A DNA stretch of 64,000 nt from Cryomorpha sp963748925 (GTDB lineage Bacteria; Bacteroidota; Bacteroidia; Flavobacteriales_D; Cryomorphaceae): assembly GCA_963748925.1 (NCBI GenBank), contig CAVVKG010000008.1, positions 186,001 through 250,000 on the forward strand. The letters run 5' to 3'. The notes under the pieces are model-generated. The model worked only from the letters and a program-made list of their open reading frames with translations, was not told the DNA's origin and did no database searches. The position numbers and the translations under genes are program-made. Positions 18,670-27,262 of the stretch are shown piece after piece. The stretch's first letter is position 1. Each line of letters opens with the position of its first letter.

Positions 18670-19302
18670 TAATTCAGGATTGAAATAATCTGCGAAGCTA
18701 TGAATTTCTTTACAACCTGAGTTCGACTGTTAATCTGGAGGTTCAGGTTTTCATAAATGTTAATTTATAAATTTTGTTTTCAAAGCTTTAGCGGGCTAAA
18801 GCGAGAAAAGGAAATGCGATAAATTAGCTTTTATGGGAAAGCTTTTAGATGGAATATTCCGATCCATCGGGGCAACCCGCTTCTAAACAGCGATTTCCCG
18901 CCTAAAAACAGCTTGAACCGATGAAGGAGTTCAATTTAGCTTCAGGGAGCAAACACGCGAATTAAATAGTCCGCTGTTTTTAGTTGAAACGAGCCATGAC
19001 AAAAAATTGACAAACAGTAGTAAGGTAAAATAGCGAGTTCCAAGTGACCTTTTAAAATAGACAAGAACACATGAGACTCACAACTAAGCGCCTGCGTCAT
19101 CAGGACCAGCGGGAGCCCGACGACCAAAGGAAGGCCGTATGGCAGGGTGAGTGAAACGAATAATTCACAATCATTCTGAACCCTGAAGAACAATCGAACT
19201 TAGGTTTATACGAATTTAATGAACATTTCTATGATGAAATCGTATAGGAGGTTAAACAGACTCAAATAATCAAAATGCTATATTTGTCAAAACCTCATTC
19301 CA
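18670..19302. other. Intergenic region with multiple inverted repeats, possible structured RNA
   Basis: No gene is seen here. A perfect 8-bp inverted repeat (GCTTTAGC, GG, GCTAAAGC) lies at 18785-18802. An 11-bp inverted repeat CTAAAAACAGC / GCTGTTTTTAG (18902-18912 and 18973-18983) encloses a 6-bp pair TTGAAC / GTTCAA (18913-18918 and 18933-18938 approximately). The stretch 19060-19180 is GC-richer than its surroundings. A minus-strand frame at 18942-19193 is probably not a gene because its composition and lack of context look like non-coding sequence. The nature of the element is unknown. Confidence 0.35.
19279..19286 (+). promoter_or_regulatory. Candidate -7 box of the siaB-like gene
   Basis: TATATTTG matches TAnnTTTG and ends 16 bases before the TTG start codon at 19303. 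No TTTG was found at the expected -33 spacing. Confidence 0.35.
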
Positions 19303-19854
19303 TTGACTAAAATACAGGAGATATTCGATTTATATGACTCTATGGAGCGCAAGAACATTATGCTTTCCTTTAAAGGTGATATGTCTACAGATTTGCTAAC
19401 CTCTATTTTGCAAATTATTGAAAACAAGTTAGACCGATTTGGCGAAAGCCCAAGGGTTAAAAAGCGCATTTTCAATATTCTTGTAGAGTGCTTGCAGAAT
19501 TTGTACCACCACATTGAGCAGCCTCCAAAGCGAGCAGAATCAGATACCCCTTCGGTAATTGTGATGGTAGCAAAGAATGTTATTGGATACTCTATTATTA
19601 CAGGCAATTTTATGCTTGACGATAATGCCGACGTGCTCAAAAACCGACTTGAAGAAATCAACGGTATGAGTCAAACTGAGGTGAAAGATCTTTATAAAGC
19701 GGTGCTGGCAGATGGAAAATTGTCAGAAAAAGGCGGCGGCGGATTGGGAATGATAGATATAGCCAGGAAGAGTGGAGAGAAGTTGGAATATGGATTTATT
19801 CCTTTTGGTGATGGCAGCTCTTTTTTTAGTCTAAATGTTAAGGTTAATCAATAG
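19303..19854 (+). CDS. SiaB-family protein kinase
   Basis: This 183-residue protein is a stand-alone HATPase-like domain of the SiaB (DUF6272) type. The RIFNILVECLQNLYHHIE segment carries the E and N expected at the ATP-binding N-box, and GGGGLGMIDIAR (about 145-156) matches the G-box. In Pseudomonas SiaB phosphorylates SiaC on a threonine. The next gene, 14 bp downstream, is a SiaC homologue, so the pair is very probably kinase and substrate. The start is TTG at 19303, because the later ATG at 19342 would cut off the first helix. Confidence 0.85.
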   Translation: MTKIQEIFDLYDSMERKNIMLSFKGDMSTDLLTSILQIIENKLDRFGESPRVKKRIFNILVECLQNLYHHIEQPPKRAESDTPSVIVMVAKNVIGYSIITGNFMLDDNADVLKNRLEEINGMSQTEVKDLYKAVLADGKLSEKGGGGLGMIDIARKSGEKLEYGFIPFGDGSSFFSLNVKVNQ

Positions 19855-19868
19855 TACAAAGTAAAGTT

Positions 19869-20252
19869 ATGGAAAACATCACAATTGAGGGTACCACGAA
19901 AACCCCAACAGTAGAATTTGACGGAGCTTCAGGCGTCATGGTAATAAAAGGACGTTCTATTCCGGAAAACTCAATCGACTTCTACAAACCTTTGGTTGAT
20001 TGGATAGAATCATATTCTACAAGTCCAAAAGACAAAACTGTGCTTAATATGCGACTCGAGTATTTTAATACGAGTAGTTCTAAGTGTATTCTCGACGTGT
20101 TCAAGAAGCTTGAGTTAATCAAAAAAGCAGGCAAAGAGGTTCAGATACAATGGCATTACGAAGAAGATGATGAAGATATGCTGGAAGCCGGCGAAGATTA
20201 TGATGCCATAATCGATATAAATTTTGAAATGATAAAAGTAGCGGAGTTTTAA
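19869..20252 (+). CDS. SiaC-family regulatory phosphoprotein (DUF1987)
   Basis: The 127-residue protein starts with the family signature MENITIEGTTKTPTVEFD and contains NMRLEYFNTSSSKCILD (about 60-76). The threonine at residue 68 lies exactly where Pseudomonas SiaC carries the threonine phosphorylated by SiaB, which controls binding to the diguanylate cyclase SiaD. It forms a two-gene unit with the siaB-like kinase and ends just before a strong terminator. No SiaA phosphatase or SiaD cyclase is adjacent, so the output is unknown here. Confidence 0.9.
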   Translation: MENITIEGTTKTPTVEFDGASGVMVIKGRSIPENSIDFYKPLVDWIESYSTSPKDKTVLNMRLEYFNTSSSKCILDVFKKLELIKKAGKEVQIQWHYEEDDEDMLEAGEDYDAIIDINFEMIKVAEF

Positions 20253-20303
20253 ACCTTCTTTACTTTTTGATTCCTCCGGCTCTAAGCCAGATAATAAAAA
20301 AGC

Positions 20304-20329
20304 AGCACCTGATTTTCAGGTGCTTTTTT
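20304..20329 (+). terminator. Rho-independent terminator after siaC
   Basis: AGCACCTG, loop ATTTT and CAGGTGCT form an 8-bp stem followed by a run of T. It closes the siaB-siaC transcription unit, 50 bp past the stop, and marks the left edge of the RHS island. Confidence 0.85.
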
Positions 20330-20991
20330 ATTGGTGGTGTCAGATGGCTTCAGAAAGCGCACTGCGGTGTTGCAATGATTATCTCGTCCTGCACAGTCGT
20401 GCGATGTTTTAATCTTTCATTCTTGGACTGAAAACCTTCAACGGAACCCTGGATATATTATTAGAAAGATCATTTAAAGATCTTGACTATGGCAGAATCT
20501 AGCTTCTTAGAGCTATGATTTAGAACTTGGATCAACTGAGTCGACTACCACAGAATGAAAGAGATTAATCTTTCTTACCCCCCCGGCGTTATATGCACTA
20601 ACATGCGCTGAGCACCGCTGCAATTGTATTTCTGCGGAACTTACTTGCACATTCTCCGCTCCCCATCATTTAGCTCCGCTGAGCTCCTTCCTTCGGTGTC
20701 GGTTGCAATGCTGGGGCTTTAGAACATTAATTTTAACTGAAAGATTAGATGTGAAACCACAAAAGTATTTGAAATATAAAAACCTTGAAATTGTGGACTT
20801 ATCTCTATTTTAAATTTCATTCTTTAAATTCGTGTTATGGGTTTGAAAGGAAATTGAAAGAAGGGATTCCACAGCATTGCAACTAAGCTTGCGATCTCAT
20901 CTCCGCAGGTCATAAATGCGGCAGAGCTGAGGTCAAGCTTCAAGTGGATTTAAAATCTCAAGTCTTAAATTATAGAACTATCCCATTTTAA
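20330..20991. other. Non-coding, repeat-like stretch at the left flank of the RHS island
   Basis: No gene can be supported. The stretch has short GC-rich, self-complementary patches such as AGCTCCGCTGAGCTCC (around 20670), GCACTGCGGTGTTGCAATG (around 20358) and TGCGGCAGAGCTGAGG (20916-20931). GCGTTATATGC at 20586-20596 resembles half of a cassette-type recombination core, but no matching partner half was found. It precedes a frame that opens at 20992 without any start codon, so the 5' part of the RHS gene was probably lost here. Confidence 0.35.
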
Positions 20992-21213
20992 TATTTAATC
21001 ATTAAGTTAAACTATTTTGAGTCAGGTAAATATTTACTGACCTATTGGTCTAAGAATAACGTATATCAAACCTACGGAAACGGGGGAATAGAACATACTC
21101 ATGATACTTATGAAGAAGGGTTATGGACATACAATGAAAAAGTTATAGAATGGTCAAGTTCCGGTAACAACTATATTAACGTATATGGTGATGGTTTTAT
21201 TGACGAACTTCGC

Positions 21214-24200
21214 TTGCACGAAATAGATGCATCAATGGAAACAATAGGGTATTATCCTGATGGCAAAACAAAATATAAAAGTTCACCTTCTGGAGATGTA
21301 ATAACTTATGAATACGATTCTAAAGGTCGTTTAGAATGGGTGCTTGACAGAAAAAGAAATGTCATTGAGCGCCATCAATATGATGGAAAAAATATCAATG
21401 ATGAAGGCAGCTATAATAAACACATCATTTCATCAGCACAAAAAGATAACATTCCCAAAGCTGATTTTTTGAATATTCAAGTAAGTAATGATGACATTAA
21501 ACATACTATAAGTTATAGCGATGGGATGGGTAGAGTAAGACAAACCATTCACCTAAATACGGATTATAATAACAGAGATGCTGTTCAGATTCATGATTGT
21601 GACGAATTTGGAAGGGAAACAGAAAAACATCTTCCGTATTGGACTTCGGGCCTTGATTTAGAAACCGAATATATAGAAACTGCGAAAGCTGATCAGGCAG
21701 ATTATTACGCAAATCTAAGTTACCCACACCAGCCAACCAATAGTCCGTTTGTTGCAACTGAACTTGAGAACAGCCCGCTTCAAAGACCAATCCAGCAAGG
21801 GGGGGTAGGTGACGAGCTTCAGTTGGATGGAGGCCATACCACTGGTATTCAATATGGATGGAATGATGTTAATGACCATATTTTAAAATGGAATTACAAC
21901 TCCTCAACAGGAGTTGCGCATTCGGTAGGAGAGTATGCTGCCAACGAATTAAGGAAAACCACCACAACGAGTCCCGACGGAAACGTTTCCATAAGTTTTG
22001 TTGATGCTCGTGGAAGAACTGTGGCTGCCTCGGTTTTAGCTGAGGTTTCTGAAGATGATCAGGGTAATAGTTATTCAAGTGCCCATCAGGTAAATGGGAA
22101 CTCCGTTATTGAAAAAATCTTTACAAGTTATATGGTTTATGATGATTTCGGAAGAGTAACATATGAGATATCTGCGACAGCAATTGAACAAATGGATGGA
22201 GTTTATACGCTTAACCCATCAAGTCAATCTCAAGCTTTTGATGAATTGATTTATTACTATGAATACGATCATCGAGGTAGAATCACAACTAAACATACTC
22301 CCGGTCAGGGAAGAAGCAAATTGGTTTATGACCAGAAGGATCGATTAATTATGTCGCAGGATGCGCAACAACTTGCAGAAGGGAGATGGTCTGTTGTAAA
22401 GAGAGATACCAGGGGTAGAGTAATAATTAAGGGAGAAATTTCATCAACCACTGCGAGAGCTGCTCATCAGACATCGGCAGATGCTTCTGCATTTATAGAA
22501 GAAATTTTTGAAGGAAATACATCGGGAGATTTAATGTATTATACTAACATTGCCTACCCACTATTGAATGGTGAAGGTGATGTGTTGAATGTATACTATT
22601 TTGATAATTACAACTTTAATTTCCCTCCTAATTTTAATTTTACAGCATTCAATGAAATTTCTAACCCCACGGAAGTTACGCGCGGTATGCCTACCGGTAG
22701 CAAAACGAGAATATTAAATCCTACCGGATCTTTAGGAGGTTGGCTTACTACGGTATCATACTATAACGATGAAAAAAAACCTATACAGGCATTCACTCAA
22801 AACCATAGAGGGGGATTTGATAGATTTGATACCTACTACACAGATTTCAATGAAGTACATAAGACAGTTCAACATCAAAAATATAAGTCTACTTCGACTG
22901 TGCACACCTTTACCACTCGCTACAAGTATATAGCGGAGACCGGGCAACTTCAAAATATCTATTGTCAGATAGATAACGATCCGGAGATTTTAGTGAGCAA
23001 CCGTTTTTACAATCAAATGGGGCAATTACAAACGCTCAGATTGCACAGAAAACCAGGAACAAGCAATTACCTGCAAAACATCAATTACCGCTACAATACT
23101 CAAGGGCAGCTCACTCATATTAATGATCCGTCATTGGTTCCAACAGGAGGGGGGAATAGCGATAATGACGATGTATTTGGACAGCAGCTTGTTTATTTTG
23201 ATACAGGTGGAGAACTAGAATATGATCCCACTAATTCTTATTATCAAATTGCACCGCGCTATGACGGAAATATCTCAGCAATGTTGTGGAATGCAAAAAC
23301 TCCGGATGAGGATGCTACCACTCTGAGCCAAAATGCATACATTTATCATTATGATGATTTTGGCCAAATGTCAGCAGCATTATATGCAGCCGATGATCCT
23401 TCTTTTCCAGGGGAATACGATCAAAATTCAGGTACTTATAATGAATTAGTTGAATACAATTTGGGAGGTAGAATAAAAGCAATATCTAGAAATACTTACG
23501 ATGTTAATCAACAAGGGGTAATCAATGTTATGGATAACTTATCTTATTCATATGCCAATGGAGGCTATAGGTTGGAAAGTGTTGAAGATAACGGATTAGC
23601 TAATCATACTCAACAGTATAAGCATTTTGTAGATGGTGCCTCATTATCCAATGAATACACGTATGATTATGTTGGGCGCACCTTAAAAGACTATAATCGA
23701 AACGTTACTTTTTCTTATAACCGATTAGGATTACCCCGTAGTATTTCCAGTAATGGCACAGGATACAGTATAGGATATAAGTATGACGCTTCCGGGAATA
23801 AATTACAGAAATTTACAGGGCGTCCTATATGTCCTCCAGGTGTTCTATGTGCAGCAATGCCATCGGTAACTACTGATTATATTGGTAACTTTGTATATGA
23901 AGACGACGAGTTAAAAATGATTTATCATCCTGAAGGAGTAATTCGTCCAACCCCTTCAAACGCCGATAACGAAACCGAATATGTCTACGATTATTTTATC
24001 AAAGATTATTTGGGAAATGTTCGCGTTGTACTAACAGAAGAAAACGCAACATATACCGAGAAGTTTCTCGCAACCATGGAGCTCGTACACCGGCAAATTG
24101 AAGAAGATAATTTTGATAACATTGAAGAAACCGACGCTGATTTGCCTTTGGGGTACCCTGTAGACGGTTCTGTAGATCTAAATGAAAAAATCGCTTTGTT

Positions 24201-25311
24201 ATCTTCGGAAAATGGTACGGAAATAGGACCCAGTATGGTCTTGCCTGTAAGGTTGGGAGATAAGGTTAGTCTGAGTACCAATTACTTTTATTCAGAAGAT
24301 GCTGAAGGTGCCACTTACGACAATTTTAACCTTCTGGTGAATGAGGTTCTTATAGCTTTGGCAGCAAGTGGTGCAGGGATATTGAATCTCAATGAAACAC
24401 AATTAATAGATATAGCAACTGGTACCGGAAACTACAGCCAGGCAGTTTCAGATTTTATGTCATCCAATTTTGATACTACTGATGTTCAAAGGCCTCATGC
24501 TTATTTAGTATGGATGTTATACGATAACGGTATGAAGCTGATCCCGGAAGGCTCGGGTGCTATACGGGTTACTGACCCCAATGAACTCAGAACTATATTG
24601 CAAGACGATATAGAAATTAGGTCTGATGGTTATCTACATGCCTATGTAACCAACGGTAGTGCAAAAAGCATGAGTTTTGACAATATGCTCGTATCGTATC
24701 TCAGAGGAAAAACAAGGCAAATAAATCATTATTACCCTTATGGATTATCCATCTCCGGACTTGGAGGAGATTATGATGAGTATTTAAATAAATATACATC
24801 TAAAGAGTTACAAACTGGAGAGTTTGATCCATCACTTTCGACTGGCCTTGAGATGTTTGACTTTCACGCGCGGTTTTATGATCCCCAATTGGGAAGATGG
24901 TTTACACCTGACCCGGCCGAGCAGTTTCACAATCCATATTTGGCGATGGGGAATAATCCGGTGATGTTCACAGATCCCAATGGAGAATCCATCATTTTAG
25001 CATCCATTATTATAGGTGCGGCTATCGGAGCTTACATTGGCGGCTCAACGGCAAACGATGGTGATATGAACCCTGGTAATTGGAATTGGGAGTCTGGTCA
25101 TACATGGGCAGGGATGGGTATTGGCGCAGATGCTGGCGGAGCGGTGGAATGGTTTTGCGGTCGGCGGGCCTGCACTCGCCCAGACGGCCTTTTTTGCAAA
25201 TTTTGGGGCGAGTGGTACTGCGGCAGCATACACAATTGCAGGTGGTGTTTCAATGGGAGTTGCAGGCTATGGAGCCGGTTTTGGAAGTGCCATGTTAAGA
25301 ACAAAAGGTGA
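21214..25311 (+). pseudogene. RHS/YD-repeat protein, 5' truncated and frameshifted (main part)
   Basis: The frame is open from 20992 but has no ATG or GTG; the first start-like codon is TTG 21214. The protein (1365 residues) shows RHS features throughout: DUF6443-type YSDGMGRVRQTIHL (about 98) and DEFGRETEKHLPY (about 133), many YD-type repeats (YDSKGRLEWVLD, YDQKDRLIMSQD), and the core ending FHARFYDPQLGRWFTPDP (about 1216-1233). These proteins form a shell that encloses a C-terminal toxin or adhesin region. No signal peptide is left, so the N-terminus is probably deleted. After GIGADAGGAV (about 25130-25146) the reading frame shifts, and the last 50 residues are out-of-frame sequence. The correct continuation is in the frame ending at 25897. 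Confidence 0.8.
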
Positions 25312-25897
25312 TTGGGGTTACAGTCATCAGGCCGGAGTGTTTGGGGCTCAAGTTGGTGCCACAATTGGTTCGGCCCTTGGCGGTATTTATGGCTTAGCAA
25401 AAGGAGTTGATTTTAGTATGCCGGAATATGAAGCCCCGCCAAGTGTGGAATGGAATAAACCGTTGACTGCGAGTACTGGGAATTCCGGGTATGGCATGAG
25501 TAATCATAATGGTTATCCTAATGAATTGCAGCAAGATGAACTACAGTATTATAAAACGTACGGTTTTTCGACTGGTAATTTTGTGTCTTCAGAAACCTTT
25601 AACTTCCAAGCTGGTTCCCATATCCGATTGGATATAAAGAATATGTCCTATACTGATTTTGCGAGATTCAATGTATCGAATCGTTCTTATTATGAATACA
25701 AAAAAAATTGGTTAGGAATAAAAAGACAAGTTTACCCTGGTGGAGATTTTGCATATTGGTTGCCGCCAAGGGGTAGTGTTTCAAAAGATTTTTGGCGGGG
25801 GCCTGGAGTACCCAGAAATTGGTCTTTTGAATTCAACTCTATAAGTGACGTTATAAATTTAAGAATCCGTATTTTTAGTAACTGGTTACCAGAATAA
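25121..25897 (+). pseudogene. C-terminal part of the same RHS protein, in the +1 frame
   Basis: This frame continues the RHS protein after a one-base shift near 25146. It begins with NGFAVGGPALAQTAFF and reads through a Gly/Ala-rich stretch (GVSMGVAGYGAG) that is typical just after the RHS core. The tail of about 155 residues after GIYGLAKGVD carries no domain I recognise. In polymorphic toxins this is where the variable effector domain lies, and here it is rich in aromatic and charged residues (YEYKKNWLGIKRQVYPGG). A lipoprotein gene follows two bases downstream. Whether the tail is toxic is inference from position only. Confidence 0.65.
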
Positions 25898-25899
25898 TT

Positions 25900-26463
25900 A
25901 TGATTAAGAATACTTTTTCTCGGTCATTCTTTTGGGTATTATTGTTTATTACAGTTAACCTCTTTTCATGTTGTAGCAAACAGACTGAAAAAATATATTA
26001 CGATAATGGTAACATAAAAAAATTGTCGGAAAAAGCTTGTGGGAAGTTTGAAGGTATATCGAAAAGCTATTATCGAAACGGACAACTTTCTTCAGTTGGT
26101 AAATTTAAAGATGACAATTTTGATGGTGAATGGATATCATACTATCCTTCTGGTGAATTAAAGAGTAAACATGTTTATCGTGACGGAAGCGTAGTTAATA
26201 TTAATATTTGGAATGTAGACGGGAGACATATGGTAGTAAATGGAAATGGGGAAGCCTTAATTCTTTATCCGGACGGAAGCAGAGCCTCAGAACAAATTTA
26301 TATAAATAATAAGCTTAACGGTGAAAGTAAAACTTGGTACGACAATGGAAATCTGGAATCAGTAACGCCCTATATTTATGGAGAACCTTGCGGAACTTGG
26401 ATTTTATACGATAGTACGGGTGCAGTAGAGTCTACTGTAAAACAAGATTTGAATTGCGATTAG
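25900..26463 (+). CDS. MORN-variant (YwqK-like) lipoprotein, candidate immunity protein
   Basis: The 187-residue protein has a lipoprotein signal peptide with the lipobox LFSCC (about 22-26). It then has repeated MORN-like units such as YYDNGNIKK, YYRNGQLSS, YYPSGELKSK and WYDNGNLESV (about 36 to 155), each with the toxin-antitoxin YwqK family pattern. YwqK-type proteins often sit beside polymorphic toxin genes and are proposed to act as immunity proteins. Here it starts two bases after the end of the RHS C-terminal frame. The role is therefore inferred from family and position. Confidence 0.75.
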   Translation: MIKNTFSRSFFWVLLFITVNLFSCCSKQTEKIYYDNGNIKKLSEKACGKFEGISKSYYRNGQLSSVGKFKDDNFDGEWISYYPSGELKSKHVYRDGSVVNINIWNVDGRHMVVNGNGEALILYPDGSRASEQIYINNKLNGESKTWYDNGNLESVTPYIYGEPCGTWILYDSTGAVESTVKQDLNCD

Positions 26464-26567
26464 TTACTCTTATTCATTAAAATCATTTCAATATACAAGC
26501 AATTATCCCATAAAGAATTATAAAGAAAAACTGAACATATTATATTTTTTTCGTCAGACGATAATGA

Positions 26568-26828
26568 AACCAGACAGTTCAAAGGCTTGGTATAAAGATA
26601 AGCGATGGTATACAGATGAAGTTCATCAGTCAAGAATTACCTTTTAGTTTAATCTATGTAGTAGGATTTGATCTCGAAACTTTTAATTTTAACCAGAATT
26701 ATTCTCAATACATATTAAATTATTTTTACGAAAAATGACCAGTAGATTTATCCACCATTATTAAACTAGAGGGATTTGAATCGAAAATCCCTGAGGTTAT
26801 ACGTAAAACACCTTTTTTAAATAGTTAG
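26568..26828 (+). pseudogene. Remnant of a small unrecognised protein with an internal stop
   Basis: An open frame from 26568 reads KFISQELPFSLIYVVG and continues to a TGA at 26736-26738. Directly after the stop, in the same frame, 29 further codons (PVDLSTIIKLEGF onward) run to a TAG at 26826-26828. The protein-like composition on both sides suggests one decayed gene. The only ATG is at 26616. No family was recognised; it may be a lost immunity gene of the RHS locus. Confidence 0.35.
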
Positions 26829-27043
26829 ATTTAACAAGTGATTGTAACAGTAGTTTTTATCAGTATTTCACCATGTAGTTTTGAGAACGTCGCTTAGTTT
26901 CTAATATTGACACTCGTATGGTTTTACTATATTCATGATTCTTCACAAAATATTATAGTAACAATTCAGGACTCAATATTTCAAAGAAATAAAGAATCTA
27001 ATTTAATTCTATGTAATATTATAAGTTATAAAATAGTTAAAAC

Positions 27044-27145
27044 ATGATTGCTACACTTAAACAAATAACTATTCTGATAAGTACTATTCTACTTTTAGCC
27101 TGTCAAAAAGAAGAAATTACAGTTGTATGGTGCCACCCTTTTTGA
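27044..27145 (+). pseudogene. Truncated lipoprotein fragment
   Basis: A 33-residue frame begins at ATG 27044 with a lipoprotein signal peptide and ends soon after: the lipobox is LLLAC, followed by QKEEITVVW and a stop at 27143-27145. It has no mature domain. It looks like the 5' end of a gene whose remainder was lost, similar in start to the MORN lipoprotein at 25900. Confidence 0.4.
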
Positions 27146-27262
27146 ATTTTAATGGGTAAGTTTGGAGGATGGAGTTGATACTAAGCTGGATTCCGCAGCA
27201 GCACAGATGCTGCGGAGCAGATTGACTAACATTTCGTCTCTCCGTATAGCATTTTTGAAAAA

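Larger units (their letters stand above)
26464..27262. other. Decayed accessory DNA after the RHS locus
   Basis: No intact gene longer than 40 codons is seen. There are two broken frames (26568-26828 and 27044-27145, listed separately). An 8-bp stem, CCGCAGCA / TGCTGCGG with a 7-base loop, lies at 27193-27215 without a T run on either strand. The stretch is AT-rich relative to its neighbours. It looks like the remains of a larger accessory locus. Confidence 0.4.

Noticed and set aside
19070..19175. A possible tRNA or tmRNA in the GC-richer patch before siaB
   Set aside because: No acceptor stem with CCA end, no T-arm motif (GGTTCGAATCC type) and no tmRNA tag could be found.
18942..19193. An 83-codon minus-strand frame in the intergenic region before siaB
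   Set aside because: It has no signal or domain, no promoter or neighbour context, and overlaps inverted repeats. Its composition looks like non-coding or structured DNA, so it is not listed as a gene.
20586..20596. GCGTTATATGC taken as an integron attC site
   Set aside because: Only one half-site is visible; no complementary R' core, integrase or cassette array is present, so it is kept only as a weak observation.
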